Source: Pokkaliibacter plantistimulans
Lineage (GTDB): Bacteria; Pseudomonadota; Gammaproteobacteria; Pseudomonadales; Balneatricaceae
Reading direction: 5' to 3'
DNA length: 64,000 nt
NCBI RefSeq assembly: GCF_003194385.1
Contig: NZ_LAPT01000114.1
Span: 1-64,000 of the forward strand
Position 1 is the first letter of the stretch, and every line of letters starts with the position of its first letter. Of the stretch, positions 8,722 through 17,703 are shown in pieces. A program made the position numbers and the translations under genes. A model generated the notes under the pieces. It was not told the DNA's origin. It saw nothing but the letters and a program-made list of their open reading frames with translations, and ran no database searches.

Positions 8722-10287
8722 TTGAAGATAAAGCGCTACTTCGCGCCTGATATGAGACAAGCAATGCGTCTGGTCCGGCAAGAAGTCGGTCCGGACGCTG
8801 TTATTTTGTCCAATAAAAGGGTGGCTGGTGGTGTTGAAATCATGGTGGCCATTGATTATGAGCCACCAGTAAAGTCGGCTCCTTTGCCTCAGACACGGGC
8901 AACAGATCCCATCAAGGATGAACGGGCAAGTACTTCGCCGTTATCGCACGGTCGGACGCAACCTCCAAAGCCGGCTGCTGGAGCTTCCTCTTCCCCATTG
9001 TCTCAACGCTTTCAGCAGGTGAGAGACGCTCAGCAAGGTAGGATTCATGAGCCGATCCCAACAAAAAATAGCACGACACCAGGCTTGGATAAGGAGTCTG
9101 TAGCTGAGTTGTTGCGGCGTCTGGAGCAGGAGCGACAGTCGCGAAGAAGTGAAAATGCGGTTCGTGAATACGGTTCTGTTGCGCACAAGGGGCAGGCTCA
9201 GCAATCTTCATCCGAATATGTGGATGCTTTCTCGCAAGAGGTGCGGCCGCTAAAGGAGCTTGCTTCTGCCAGGGCTGTGAATCAAGAGCGGCATGTTGAG
9301 TCGGAGCTGCCAAACTCCCACCAAGTTGAGGCAAGAAGGCAGGATGATAGTCGTGTAATTAACTCAATGCGCGGTGAGATTGAACAGCTGAAAGGTATGC
9401 TTGAACAACAGCTGAAAAATACTCAACAGGCCACTACAAGTACCAGTTTTACGGAACGCAGTAAGCCACTGCAGATACAGATTCAAACTCGTTTACATAA
9501 GATGGGTTTGAGTGTGCCGCTATCGAGACAGTTAATACATGCTTTGGATAGTGGTTTGGAGCCAAAACAGGCATGGCGTCAGGTTCTGCAGCGCTTGGCA
9601 GCTGCAGTATCGACGTTCGATGCCGATCCTGTCGAGGGTGGGGGGATGTTTGCCTTGGTTGGGCCTACAGGCAGCGGCAAAACCACAACAATTGGCAAGC
9701 TGGCAACTCGATATGTCTTGAAACACGGTAGTGCCGGGTTGGCGCTAGTGACAACGGATTGCTATCGCGTCGCTGCTCATGAGCAGTTACGTGTTTTCGG
9801 GCATATATTAGACGTGCCAGTACGCGTGGTTGATGAGCGTCATTCTTTGAATGAAACATTACGCTCACTCCGGGATAAAAATCTGGTTTTAGTGGATACT
9901 GCCGGGATGAGCACCCAGGATGTGCATAGAGACAAGCAACTTCACCAATTAAGCCAGGTTAGCATTAAATTGCGCAAACTGTTGGTTTTGCCTTGCACCA
10001 GCCAGGTACAGGTGCTGAGATCGGCATATCAGTCTTATCGCCCATTGGGAATCGATGCAGGTATTCTGACTAAGCTAGACGAGGCGGTTAATCTCGGTGA
10101 GGCATTAAGCGTTGTTATCGAACATGCCCTTAAAATAGCCTACATTACAGATGGGCAGAGGGTGCCTGATGATTTGGCTCTCGCCAAGCCAGGTCAGTTG
10201 GTAAGCAGAGCAGTACATGCTATTGATAATCTGATGCCAGCTGCTGTGAGTTTGGAGCCTGCCAGGACTTACGGTAGGGCAGGTTGA
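8722..10287 (+). CDS. flhF: Flagellar placement GTPase FlhF
   Basis: A 521-residue SRP-family GTPase that marks the pole for flagellum assembly. The N-terminal peptide KIKRYFAPDMRQAMRLVRQE is typical. A long Gln/Ser-rich basic-acidic linker (about 55-245) precedes the NG domain. The P-loop GPTGSGKTTT is at residues 314-323, followed by TTDCYR, VDTAGM and the guanine-specificity TKLDEA. The start codon is TTG at 8722, with a perfect AGGAGG 5 nt upstream (8711-8716). FlhG/FleN, the ATPase partner that limits flagellar number, would normally be the next gene but is absent. Confidence 0.96.
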   Translation: MKIKRYFAPDMRQAMRLVRQEVGPDAVILSNKRVAGGVEIMVAIDYEPPVKSAPLPQTRATDPIKDERASTSPLSHGRTQPPKPAAGASSSPLSQRFQQVRDAQQGRIHEPIPTKNSTTPGLDKESVAELLRRLEQERQSRRSENAVREYGSVAHKGQAQQSSSEYVDAFSQEVRPLKELASARAVNQERHVESELPNSHQVEARRQDDSRVINSMRGEIEQLKGMLEQQLKNTQQATTSTSFTERSKPLQIQIQTRLHKMGLSVPLSRQLIHALDSGLEPKQAWRQVLQRLAAAVSTFDADPVEGGGMFALVGPTGSGKTTTIGKLATRYVLKHGSAGLALVTTDCYRVAAHEQLRVFGHILDVPVRVVDERHSLNETLRSLRDKNLVLVDTAGMSTQDVHRDKQLHQLSQVSIKLRKLLVLPCTSQVQVLRSAYQSYRPLGIDAGILTKLDEAVNLGEALSVVIEHALKIAYITDGQRVPDDLALAKPGQLVSRAVHAIDNLMPAAVSLEPARTYGRAG

Positions 10288-10362
10288 TTTTAGAATTTTA
10301 GTCAATGGTATTTGTAGAAGTAACAAGATAGTTATTCGTTCGGGGCGGTTATAAGGAAGAGC

Positions 10363-11082
10363 ATGTATAACCAGTTGTATCCGTCATCAAGCCACGATCT
10401 TGTGAGTCGTTATGCCCCCTTGGTAAAACGTATTGCTCACCATTTGCTGGCGCGCTTGCCTTCATGTGTATCGGTGGAAGACCTGATCCAGGCTGGGATG
10501 ATTGGTTTGATAGAGGCGTCCCGGAAGTATGATGCAAGTAAGGGGGCGAGTTTCGAGACTTATGCAGGTATCAGAATTCGGGGGGCTATCATTGATGAGG
10601 TGCGAAAAGGTGATTGGTCGCCGCGCTCAGTGCATCGAAATGCGCGCCGCATTAGTGAAGTCATTCAGCAGATTGAAGCGATGCATGGCCGAGATGCCAA
10701 GGATTATGAAGTGGCTGCAGAGCTGGGAGTATCTCTGGATGAGTACTACAGTATGCTGCAGGATAGCGCCTCAACACGGCTGTTCAGTTATGAAGAGCTT
10801 ACAGATCAGGAGGATGACGGGCCTGGGGTTCAGATTGCTGGTGATCATGCATCACCAGAGGACCAACACCAGAAAGAAGCTTTTGCTGGTGCGCTAGCGA
10901 AAGCAATTGAGTTACTACCTGAACGTGAGCGCTTGGTGCTTTCGTTGTACTACGATGAAGAGCTGAACTTAAAAGAGATTGGTGCAGTCCTGGGTGTTAG
11001 TGAGTCCAGAGTTTGTCAAATTCATAGTCAGGCAGCTATGCGATTGCGCGCAAAGTTGTCAGGTTGGCAGCTTCAGGTATAA
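10363..11082 (+). CDS. fliA: Flagellar sigma factor FliA (sigma-28)
   Basis: A 239-residue sigma-70-family protein. Region 2 reads VSVEDLIQAGMIGLIEASRKYD and FETYAGIRIRGAIIDEVRKGDW; region 3 and region 4 (ERERLVLSLYYDEELNLKEIGAVLGVSESRVCQIHSQA, cited here only by its helix-turn-helix) follow. It directs late flagellar and chemotaxis transcription and is held by FlgM until hook completion. It lies 75 bp after flhF with no gene between. An AAGGAAGAG ribosome site precedes the ATG. Confidence 0.96.
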   Translation: MYNQLYPSSSHDLVSRYAPLVKRIAHHLLARLPSCVSVEDLIQAGMIGLIEASRKYDASKGASFETYAGIRIRGAIIDEVRKGDWSPRSVHRNARRISEVIQQIEAMHGRDAKDYEVAAELGVSLDEYYSMLQDSASTRLFSYEELTDQEDDGPGVQIAGDHASPEDQHQKEAFAGALAKAIELLPERERLVLSLYYDEELNLKEIGAVLGVSESRVCQIHSQAAMRLRAKLSGWQLQV

Positions 11083-11164
11083 AACTCACCTTGTAAAGAT
11101 TTGAAGTTAAACTAATTTTTATAAGAGCTTTGGGCTCAGCCGTTGAGGCATGACGGAGGTTGCC

Positions 11165-11557
11165 TTGGATAAAAACATGAAAATTCTTATCGTTGATGAC
11201 TTTTCGACGATGAGGCGAATTATCAAGAATCTGCTGCGTGATCTTGGCTTTACCAACACGGTAGAGGCGGATGACGGAAGTACGGCATTGCCGATACTGA
11301 AAAGTGGAAACATTGATTTCCTCGTCACCGACTGGAACATGCCTGGCATGTCAGGTATCGATCTGCTAAAGGCAGTTCGTGCGGATCCTAAGCTGGCTCG
11401 TTTACCTGTCCTAATGGTAACCGCTGAAGCTAAACGCGAGCAGATTATCGCTGCTGCACAAGCTGGTGTTAACGGATATGTGGTTAAGCCGTTTACCGCT
11501 GCGGTTCTTAAAGAAAAGATTGAGAAAATCTTTGAACGTATAGAAGCCACTTCGTAA
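11165..11557 (+). CDS. cheY: Chemotaxis response regulator CheY
   Basis: A 130-residue single-domain receiver, almost identical by eye to Pseudomonas CheY. It shows [14 protein letters not shown] (acidic pair DD), the phospho-acceptor Asp in [13 protein letters not shown], the switch Thr in [10 protein letters not shown] and the Lys in GYVVKPFTA. Phosphorylated by CheA, it binds FliM. The start is taken as TTG at 11165 because GGAGG (11155-11159) lies exactly 5 nt upstream. An ATG at 11150 would put that site inside the gene, and an ATG at 11177 is also possible. It heads the cheYZAB-parC-parP cluster. Confidence 0.95.
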   Translation: MDKNMKILIVDDFSTMRRIIKNLLRDLGFTNTVEADDGSTALPILKSGNIDFLVTDWNMPGMSGIDLLKAVRADPKLARLPVLMVTAEAKREQIIAAAQAGVNGYVVKPFTAAVLKEKIEKIFERIEATS

Positions 11558-11572
11558 CTAAGGTAACCCTGT

Positions 11573-12367
11573 ATGTCAGGACAAGAGAAAACGGATCTGC
11601 AAGAGTTTGAGCAGACCCTGATACGGGGGGCTGAGGAGATAATGGGGCAACTGGAGTCTGGTGATTTCAGTGGCGCTATTCGAGTTATTCATCGACTCAG
11701 CGAGGCTCGGAATGAGGCTTTGTTTAGAGAAGTCGGTAAGTTAACTCGTGCTTTGCATGAGTCAATTAAGGCCTTTCATTCTGACTTTGAGCACAATGTT
11801 CTGATTGCCCATTCAGAAGATGTTCAAAACATCACAGATGCTTCCGAGCGTTTGAATTATGTTATTGAACTTACAGGTACAGCGGCTAATCGCACCATGG
11901 ATATGGTGGACGAGAGTATGCCCGTAGCTGAAAAGCTAGGCAGCCAGGCCGAGCTATTGAGAGAAGACTGGGAACGCCTCGTTAAGCGTGAAATGGATGC
12001 CAAGGCATTCCGTGAATTATTCAAACGAACCTCTGAGTTCCTCAAGCAAGTCGAGTCTGGCTCCAAATCTCTTAATACCAACCTAACCGAAATTCTAATG
12101 GCCCAAGGTTATCAGGATCTGACTGGACAGCTTATACGCCGGGTGATATCGCTCGTTACGGAAGTTGAGCGAAATCTGGTGCAGATGGTGCGTATGGCAG
12201 GAAAGGTGGATTTCATCTCTGGAATTACCCATGACTTCGAGCCACAGGATCAGAAAACAGAAGAGCAAAAAATAATCGGCGAAGGGCCACAACTTCCTAC
12301 AGGAAGCCAGGACGTAGTGTCTGGCCAAGACGAAGTCGATGACCTGTTGTCCAGCCTGGGATTCTGA
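11573..12367 (+). CDS. cheZ: CheY-P phosphatase CheZ
   Basis: A 264-residue helical protein. The central part carries the catalytic QDLTGQLIRRV motif (around residue 180; its Gln corresponds to the catalytic Gln of enteric CheZ). The extreme C-terminus DEVDDLLSSLGF is the CheY-P-binding peptide. CheZ ends the swimming signal by dephosphorylating CheY-P. It lies 15 nt after cheY and 11 nt before cheA, in the usual cheYZA order. Length and termini are normal. Confidence 0.95.
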   Translation: MSGQEKTDLQEFEQTLIRGAEEIMGQLESGDFSGAIRVIHRLSEARNEALFREVGKLTRALHESIKAFHSDFEHNVLIAHSEDVQNITDASERLNYVIELTGTAANRTMDMVDESMPVAEKLGSQAELLREDWERLVKREMDAKAFRELFKRTSEFLKQVESGSKSLNTNLTEILMAQGYQDLTGQLIRRVISLVTEVERNLVQMVRMAGKVDFISGITHDFEPQDQKTEEQKIIGEGPQLPTGSQDVVSGQDEVDDLLSSLGF

Positions 12368-12378
12368 GGAGTAACCGG

Positions 12379-14772
12379 ATGAGCTTAGAAGTGGATGAAG
12401 AGATCCTCCAGGACTTTCTTGTTGAGGCAGGAGAAATTCTGGAATTGTTGTCTGAGCAGCTGGTGGATCTTGAGCAGCGTCCAGACGACAAGGATCTGTT
12501 GAATGCAATTTTTCGTGGATTTCATACTGTAAAAGGGGGGGCTGGATTTCTTCAGCTGACCTCTTTGGTTGATTGTTGCCATGTCGCGGAAAACGTATTT
12601 GATGTGTTGCGTACTGGAAAGCGGCATGTTTCTTCTGAGCTCATGGATGTAGTCCTTCAGGCACTGGATACTGTCAACGCAATGTTTGAGCAGGTGCGCT
12701 CTGGTCTTGAGCCTGAGCCTGCCGATCCTGAGTTGCTGTTGGCTCTAGGAAGACTTGCTGAGCCAACCTCAGAGGCGGAACGCAAAGCCGCAGAATCAGA
12801 ACCTTTGCGCTCTCTGGAAGAAGAGTTGGCAGAGGCTGACGAAGAGGTTGAAAGAGCCAGTGTTGGCGGTGACATTACCGATGATGATTTTGAAAATCTG
12901 CTGCAAGCCATAACGTCAGATGACTTACCTGACGATAGTTCGGAGACTGTTAACTCGTCTGGTGATGACAATATCACTGAGGATGAGTTTGAGAGCTTGC
13001 TTGATGAGTTACATGGTGCTGGAAAGGGACCTGTTGGCAGTTCGGATTCGAATAGCTCAAGGGTTGACGATCTGGATCCAAATGGTGACATCACTGATGC
13101 TGAGTTCGAAGCACTCCTAGACCAATTGCATGGCCAGGGTAAGCATACCGGATCTCCAGAGGTCTCTGATGATGCCCAAGTGGAGTCAGAGTCATCCGTG
13201 TCCAGTGGTCGGAGCTCTGTCAAAGCATCAGGTGAGGAAGACCTGATCTCTGATGACGAGTTTGAGCGCTTAATGGACGAATTGCAGTCTCAACACAAGG
13301 GGGCCTTTGCGCACTTTGGTGAGTCTGATGGATCACCTGCTTCCATTGGTCATCCTGATAGCGCACCGCCTCCTGAAGTGAAAAAGCCTGTATCTGCGCA
13401 GAAAGTTGAGCCTACCAAGCCAGCCTCTGTGGTCAAGGCTGAAACTGTTAAGCCTGCAGTTGAAAATAAACCCGTAGCTCCTAAGCCGGTTGTGCGTGCA
13501 AAGACTGAACCTGACAAAGCTCTAGTAGAAATCTCTGAGGATAAGGCTGGATCAGCCCCTGTGCGCTCTGCGGTTGCAGATAAGGCTGGCTCAGCAGCTC
13601 CAGCTGCAGAGACTACTGTTCGTGTTGATACCAAACGCCTTGATGACATCATGAATATGGTGGGCGAACTGGTATTGGTGCGAAATCGCCTGGTGCGTTT
13701 GGGGTCGAAGCACGCTGATGATGAATTGGTTAAGGCGGTTGCCAGTCTGGATGTCGTCACGGGAGACCTTCAGACCTCCGTGATGAAGACGCGGATGCAG
13801 CCTATCAAGAAAGTATTCGGTCGCTTCCCCAGGGTGGTTAGGGATCTTGCCCGTACGCTGAGGAAAGAAGTTAATCTTGAGCTGATTGGCGAAGAGACAG
13901 ATCTTGATAAAAACCTTGTCGAAGCATTGGCTGATCCACTCGTTCACTTGGTGCGCAATGCGGTGGATCATGGCATTGAAAGCCCAGAGGAACGAGAGCA
14001 GGCAGGTAAAGGTCGTATCGGTAAAGTAGTACTTTCTGCGCAGCAAGAGGGTGACCATATTCTGCTTTCCATCGAAGATGATGGCGCAGGTATGGACCCT
14101 GACAAGTTGCGTAAGAAAGCGGTTGAGAAGGGCGTTCTTGATGCTGATGCTGCAGAACGTCTCAGTGATACTGAGTGCTTTAATCTTATATTTGCCCCCG
14201 GCTTTTCTACTAAGACCGAGATATCAGATGTCTCAGGTCGTGGTGTCGGCATGGATGTGGTTAAAACAAAAATTACTCAGTTGAACGGTTCTCTTAACGT
14301 TCGCTCGGTGAAGGGCAAAGGGTCGCGCATTGAGATTAAGGTTCCTTTGACACTCGCCATTATGCCTACTTTGATGATTATGCTGGATGATCAGGCATTT
14401 GCGTTGCCACTGGTTAACGTGAATGAGATCTTCAATCTTGATCTTAACAAGACTAACGTAGTCGATGGTCAGGAAGTGGTAGTCGTCAGAGAGAAGCCAT
14501 TGTCGCTGTTCTATCTACATCGCTGGTTGGTTGCACGTTCTAGAGATGAGAAAGGATCTAAGAGTGGTCACGTTGTGATTGTGACCGTAGGTACTCAGCG
14601 AGTTGGTTTTGTCGTAGACCAGTTGGTTGGCCAGGAGGAGGTGGTTATTAAGCCTCTGGGAAGAATGCTTCATGGCACGCCAGGCATCTCAGGGGCAACC
14701 ATTACTGGTGATGGACGTATCGCTTTGATTTTGGATATACCCAGCATGCTTAAACACTACGCATCTCGTTAA
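12379..14772 (+). CDS. cheA: Chemotaxis histidine kinase CheA with repeat-bearing linker
   Basis: A 797-residue kinase. The Hpt domain (1-110) has the phospho-acceptor His49 in FHTVKGGAGF. A long acidic linker (about 130-410) follows, then the dimerisation P3 helices, the HATPase domain (N box RNAVDHGIE, G1 EDDGAGMD, G2 GRGVGMDVV) and the C-terminal CheW-like P5 domain. The linker contains four copies of an acidic motif of the type DIT-DxEFExLLDxLHG, starting near residues 165, 198, 237 and 289. In bacteria with ParC/ParP this linker position holds the LID region that binds ParP. CheA phosphorylates CheY and CheB. No separate P2 domain could be recognised. Confidence 0.96.
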   Translation: MSLEVDEEILQDFLVEAGEILELLSEQLVDLEQRPDDKDLLNAIFRGFHTVKGGAGFLQLTSLVDCCHVAENVFDVLRTGKRHVSSELMDVVLQALDTVNAMFEQVRSGLEPEPADPELLLALGRLAEPTSEAERKAAESEPLRSLEEELAEADEEVERASVGGDITDDDFENLLQAITSDDLPDDSSETVNSSGDDNITEDEFESLLDELHGAGKGPVGSSDSNSSRVDDLDPNGDITDAEFEALLDQLHGQGKHTGSPEVSDDAQVESESSVSSGRSSVKASGEEDLISDDEFERLMDELQSQHKGAFAHFGESDGSPASIGHPDSAPPPEVKKPVSAQKVEPTKPASVVKAETVKPAVENKPVAPKPVVRAKTEPDKALVEISEDKAGSAPVRSAVADKAGSAAPAAETTVRVDTKRLDDIMNMVGELVLVRNRLVRLGSKHADDELVKAVASLDVVTGDLQTSVMKTRMQPIKKVFGRFPRVVRDLARTLRKEVNLELIGEETDLDKNLVEALADPLVHLVRNAVDHGIESPEEREQAGKGRIGKVVLSAQQEGDHILLSIEDDGAGMDPDKLRKKAVEKGVLDADAAERLSDTECFNLIFAPGFSTKTEISDVSGRGVGMDVVKTKITQLNGSLNVRSVKGKGSRIEIKVPLTLAIMPTLMIMLDDQAFALPLVNVNEIFNLDLNKTNVVDGQEVVVVREKPLSLFYLHRWLVARSRDEKGSKSGHVVIVTVGTQRVGFVVDQLVGQEEVVIKPLGRMLHGTPGISGATITGDGRIALILDIPSMLKHYASR

Positions 14773-14797
14773 GTATCTGGGGTTGAGGAGCTAACTA

Positions 14798-15946
14798 ATG
14801 CCCATCACCGTATTGGTGGTAGATGACTCAGCGTTTTTTCGTCGTCGATTGACCGAAATTCTTGAAGCCGATCCTCGTTTTAAGGTGATCGGAACAGCCG
14901 AAAATGGAAGAGCGGCAATAGACAAGACGCTAGAGCTACGTCCTGACGTCATTACTATGGACTATGAAATGCCAACATTGGACGGTATATCCGCGGTAAA
15001 TGAAATCATGCGGCGCCGTCCTACGCCAGTATTAATGTTTTCATCCATGACGTATGAAGGCGCACGCATAACACTGCAAGCTCTGGAGGCTGGTGCAGTG
15101 GACTATATGCCAAAGAACTTTGAGGACCTTTCGCGTAATCGTCAGGCTATGGAGTCTAGCCTGCGTGACAAATTGTATGCAGTGGCTAAGAGTCGCAGAG
15201 TCACCCTGAAAAGTGCAGTGACTACTCCTGAACTCCGTACGGTACCAGCTGTGCCTAGCTTCAGGAGTACGCGTACAGAAGAGTCTGCTCGCAGTACATT
15301 GCATTCAACCAATGTCGCACCATCAGCTCCTCAGCAGGCCATACCGGCCAGACCTTCAGCCTCTGTTGTCGCTAAACGTTACCAGTTGGTGGCTATTGGT
15401 ACATCTACAGGCGGGCCAGTGGCGCTGCAAGAAGTCCTGACCAGATTACCCGCAGACTTTCCGTCCCCCATTGTGTTGATTCAACATATGCCAGCTGCCT
15501 TTACCAAGGCGTTTGCTGAACGTCTCAACCAGTTGTGCAAGATTCAGGTTAAAGAGGCAGAGGATGGCGATGAACTGCGGCCCGGTCTTGCTCTACTTGC
15601 ACCTGGTGGAAAGCAAATGATGGTTGAGCATCGCGGCACAGGTCGAGTGCGCATTCTGCCCGGTGATGAGCGGCTAAATTATAAACCTTGTGTTGATGTA
15701 ACCTTTGGCTCTGCTGCCAAACATTATCCGGGTAAGGTATTGGCTCTTGTACTTACTGGAATGGGCGCGGATGGGAGAGAAGGGGCTCGTATGTTGAAAC
15801 AGTCTGGCAGTGACATCTGGGCTCAAAGCGAACAAAGCTGCGTTATCTATGGTATGCCCATGGCCATAGTAAAGGCTGGATTAGCAGACGAGATTGTTGA
15901 TCTTGATGAGATTGGTGTGCGTCTGTCCAAAGCTGTGAAAGGCTGA
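14798..15946 (+). CDS. cheB: Chemotaxis methylesterase/deamidase CheB
   Basis: A 382-residue two-domain protein. The receiver domain (1-120) has phospho-acceptor Asp55 in TMDYEMPTLDG. The linker is about 70 residues. The methylesterase domain has the catalytic Ser203 in IGTSTGGP, a His in QHMPAAFTKAFAERL and an Asp in GMGADG. It removes methyl groups from chemoreceptors during adaptation. No CheR is encoded in the window, so that gene must lie elsewhere. In Pseudomonas motCD follow cheB; here parC follows directly after 13 nt. Confidence 0.96.
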   Translation: MPITVLVVDDSAFFRRRLTEILEADPRFKVIGTAENGRAAIDKTLELRPDVITMDYEMPTLDGISAVNEIMRRRPTPVLMFSSMTYEGARITLQALEAGAVDYMPKNFEDLSRNRQAMESSLRDKLYAVAKSRRVTLKSAVTTPELRTVPAVPSFRSTRTEESARSTLHSTNVAPSAPQQAIPARPSASVVAKRYQLVAIGTSTGGPVALQEVLTRLPADFPSPIVLIQHMPAAFTKAFAERLNQLCKIQVKEAEDGDELRPGLALLAPGGKQMMVEHRGTGRVRILPGDERLNYKPCVDVTFGSAAKHYPGKVLALVLTGMGADGREGARMLKQSGSDIWAQSEQSCVIYGMPMAIVKAGLADEIVDLDEIGVRLSKAVKG

Positions 15947-15959
15947 GTAAGGAGAGGCT

Positions 15960-16757
15960 ATGCGCGTATGGGCAGTGGCAAACCAGAAAGGCGGAGTGGG
16001 TAAAACGACCTCTGTAGTTACCCTGGCTGGGTTACTGGGGGACATGGGGAAGTCTGTGCTGGTGGTTGATCTGGATCCACATGGCTCACTGACCAGCTAC
16101 TTCCGTTATGATCCTGACCAGATAGGCGGCAGTGTTTATGATCTGTTTAAGTCAAGCGCTCTGCTGGATGAAGGACTCGCCACACAGTTGCTGTTGGATA
16201 CGAGCCATCGGAATATCCGTTTGATTGGCGCTTCAACTGCAATGGCGACGTTGGAGCGGCAGGCTACTGCGCAGGAAGGGATGGGGCTTGTTGTATCCAA
16301 GGCTCTGGCAACATTGTGGGATGATTTTGACTACGTAATTCTTGATAGCCCTCCTGTCTTGGGCGTGCTTATGGTTAATGCCATGGCAGCCTGCGAGCGT
16401 TTGATTGTACCAGTGCAAACTGAATATCTCGCGATCAAAGGTTTGGAAAGAATGCTGCGTACGTTGCTATTGGTGAACAAGTCGCGTAAGCGACCATTGC
16501 CTTTTAGTATTCTGCCTACGTTTTATGATCGTCGGACTCAGGCCTCAGTACAAAGCCTCAGATTGATTCGAACAAGTTTTCCTGATCAGGTTACCAATGC
16601 TGTTGTGCCTGTTGACACAAAATTCCGTAATGCCAGCTCGTCAGGGATAGTGCCTTCTGCAGTGGATTCCGGCTCTCGCGGAGTAAGAGCTTATAGTATG
16701 CTGCTAAAAAGCTTGCTGAGCCAGGAAGTGGAGACATCAGCAGGAGTTACATCATGA
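15960..16757 (+). CDS. parC: ParA-family ATPase ParC (chemotaxis array positioning)
   Basis: A 265-residue ParA/Soj-type ATPase. It has a deviant Walker A (QKGGVGKTT, residues 9-17, with the signature Lys), Walker A' (VVDLDPHGSLT) and Walker B (YVILDSPP). Its place between cheB and a CheW-domain gene matches ParC of Vibrio/Pseudomonas che clusters, which places chemosensory arrays at the pole through ParP. This is not the topoisomerase IV subunit of the same name. It is not FlhG: it lacks the FlhG-type N-terminus and sits in the che rather than the flhF context. ATGA overlap with parP. Confidence 0.88.
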   Translation: MRVWAVANQKGGVGKTTSVVTLAGLLGDMGKSVLVVDLDPHGSLTSYFRYDPDQIGGSVYDLFKSSALLDEGLATQLLLDTSHRNIRLIGASTAMATLERQATAQEGMGLVVSKALATLWDDFDYVILDSPPVLGVLMVNAMAACERLIVPVQTEYLAIKGLERMLRTLLLVNKSRKRPLPFSILPTFYDRRTQASVQSLRLIRTSFPDQVTNAVVPVDTKFRNASSSGIVPSAVDSGSRGVRAYSMLLKSLLSQEVETSAGVTS

Positions 16758-17551
16758 AGCGGCGCAATGCGCAGTCAAGCTTTGCAGAGCCAAGACAGGC
16801 GCTTGAGTCTTATCTTGAGTCGCTGCTTAGTGAGGTGCCAGAGTATTCGACGGAAGGCGATGATCCTGTATTGGATGCAACGCCTGATGTCATTGTAGGT
16901 GAAGTTGTGCTTGCTGGTGTTCAAGAGCCTGTCAATGATCAGGTGGAAGAGCAGCCTGCTGCTCCAGAGGATAGAGTCCCAGCTGAGCAGCCTGTTATTG
17001 CGGAAACGCAAGTGATTCTGAAGGAAGAGTCTTCAGTTGATGGTGGTCAGAATCTTCCTCCTGAGTTAGGCAAGCCTGGGTGGGCAGTAAACCGCTTTGA
17101 ATGCCTATTATTCAATGTTAGTGGACTCAAACTGGCAGTGCCTTTGATTGAGCTGGGTGGGGTTCTGACTATTCCTGAAAAGGGCTTAACGCCGCTTTTT
17201 GGTCAGGCCAAATGGTTTATGGGTTTGTTGCCTGCACATGGTGGTCGAATGATTCGGGTAGTCGATACTGCGCTTTGGGTCATGCCTGATCGTTATGATG
17301 AAGAGCAGCGCAAGAGCATGAAGTACGTGATTCTGATCGAGGGTTCTGACTGGGGGCTTGGTTGCCATGATGTGGCTGAAGCTATCACACTGGGTGAGCA
17401 GGAGGTGCGCTGGAGATCAGAGCGCAGTAAGCGTCCATGGTTAGCAGGCACCGTTATTGATCATATGTGTGCCATCATGGATGTGGGAACCATGAGCAAG
17501 ATGCTTAATGCAGACGACAAGAATTACCAGCCCAAACTGGCAAAGAGGTAA
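16754..17551 (+). CDS. parP: CheW-domain coupling protein ParP
   Basis: A 265-residue protein. An acidic, Pro/Glu/Val-rich N-terminal region (1-110) is followed by a CheW-like domain (about 112-255; FECLLFNVSGLKLAVPLIEL, then VILIEGSDWGLGCHDV). In Vibrio and Pseudomonas ParP links ParC to CheA by binding the CheA linker and blocks array dissociation. The 4-nt overlap with parC supports a functional pair. The N-terminal part is poorly conserved and presumably carries the ParC-interacting segment; that is inference from the family. Confidence 0.85.
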   Translation: MKRRNAQSSFAEPRQALESYLESLLSEVPEYSTEGDDPVLDATPDVIVGEVVLAGVQEPVNDQVEEQPAAPEDRVPAEQPVIAETQVILKEESSVDGGQNLPPELGKPGWAVNRFECLLFNVSGLKLAVPLIELGGVLTIPEKGLTPLFGQAKWFMGLLPAHGGRMIRVVDTALWVMPDRYDEEQRKSMKYVILIEGSDWGLGCHDVAEAITLGEQEVRWRSERSKRPWLAGTVIDHMCAIMDVGTMSKMLNADDKNYQPKLAKR

Positions 17552-17703
17552 ATCTCTGGTTGTCCAGTTTCTGTGCAAATAAGTCACTTTTCTTATCAGC
17601 AGTTTTTAATTTCTGATCCATAAGTTGAGATGAGAATTAAGGTTTGTAGCGAGGCGTAGGCCAAGCGACGTATTTCATTGTGGAATGCGAAAGAGGATTC
17701 AGT

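Noticed and set aside
15960-16757. ParA-type ATPase as a displaced FlhG/FleN
   Set aside because: Its context (cheB-parC-parP) and sequence around the Walker motifs are those of the chemotaxis ParC; the FlhG-type N-terminal extension is missing.
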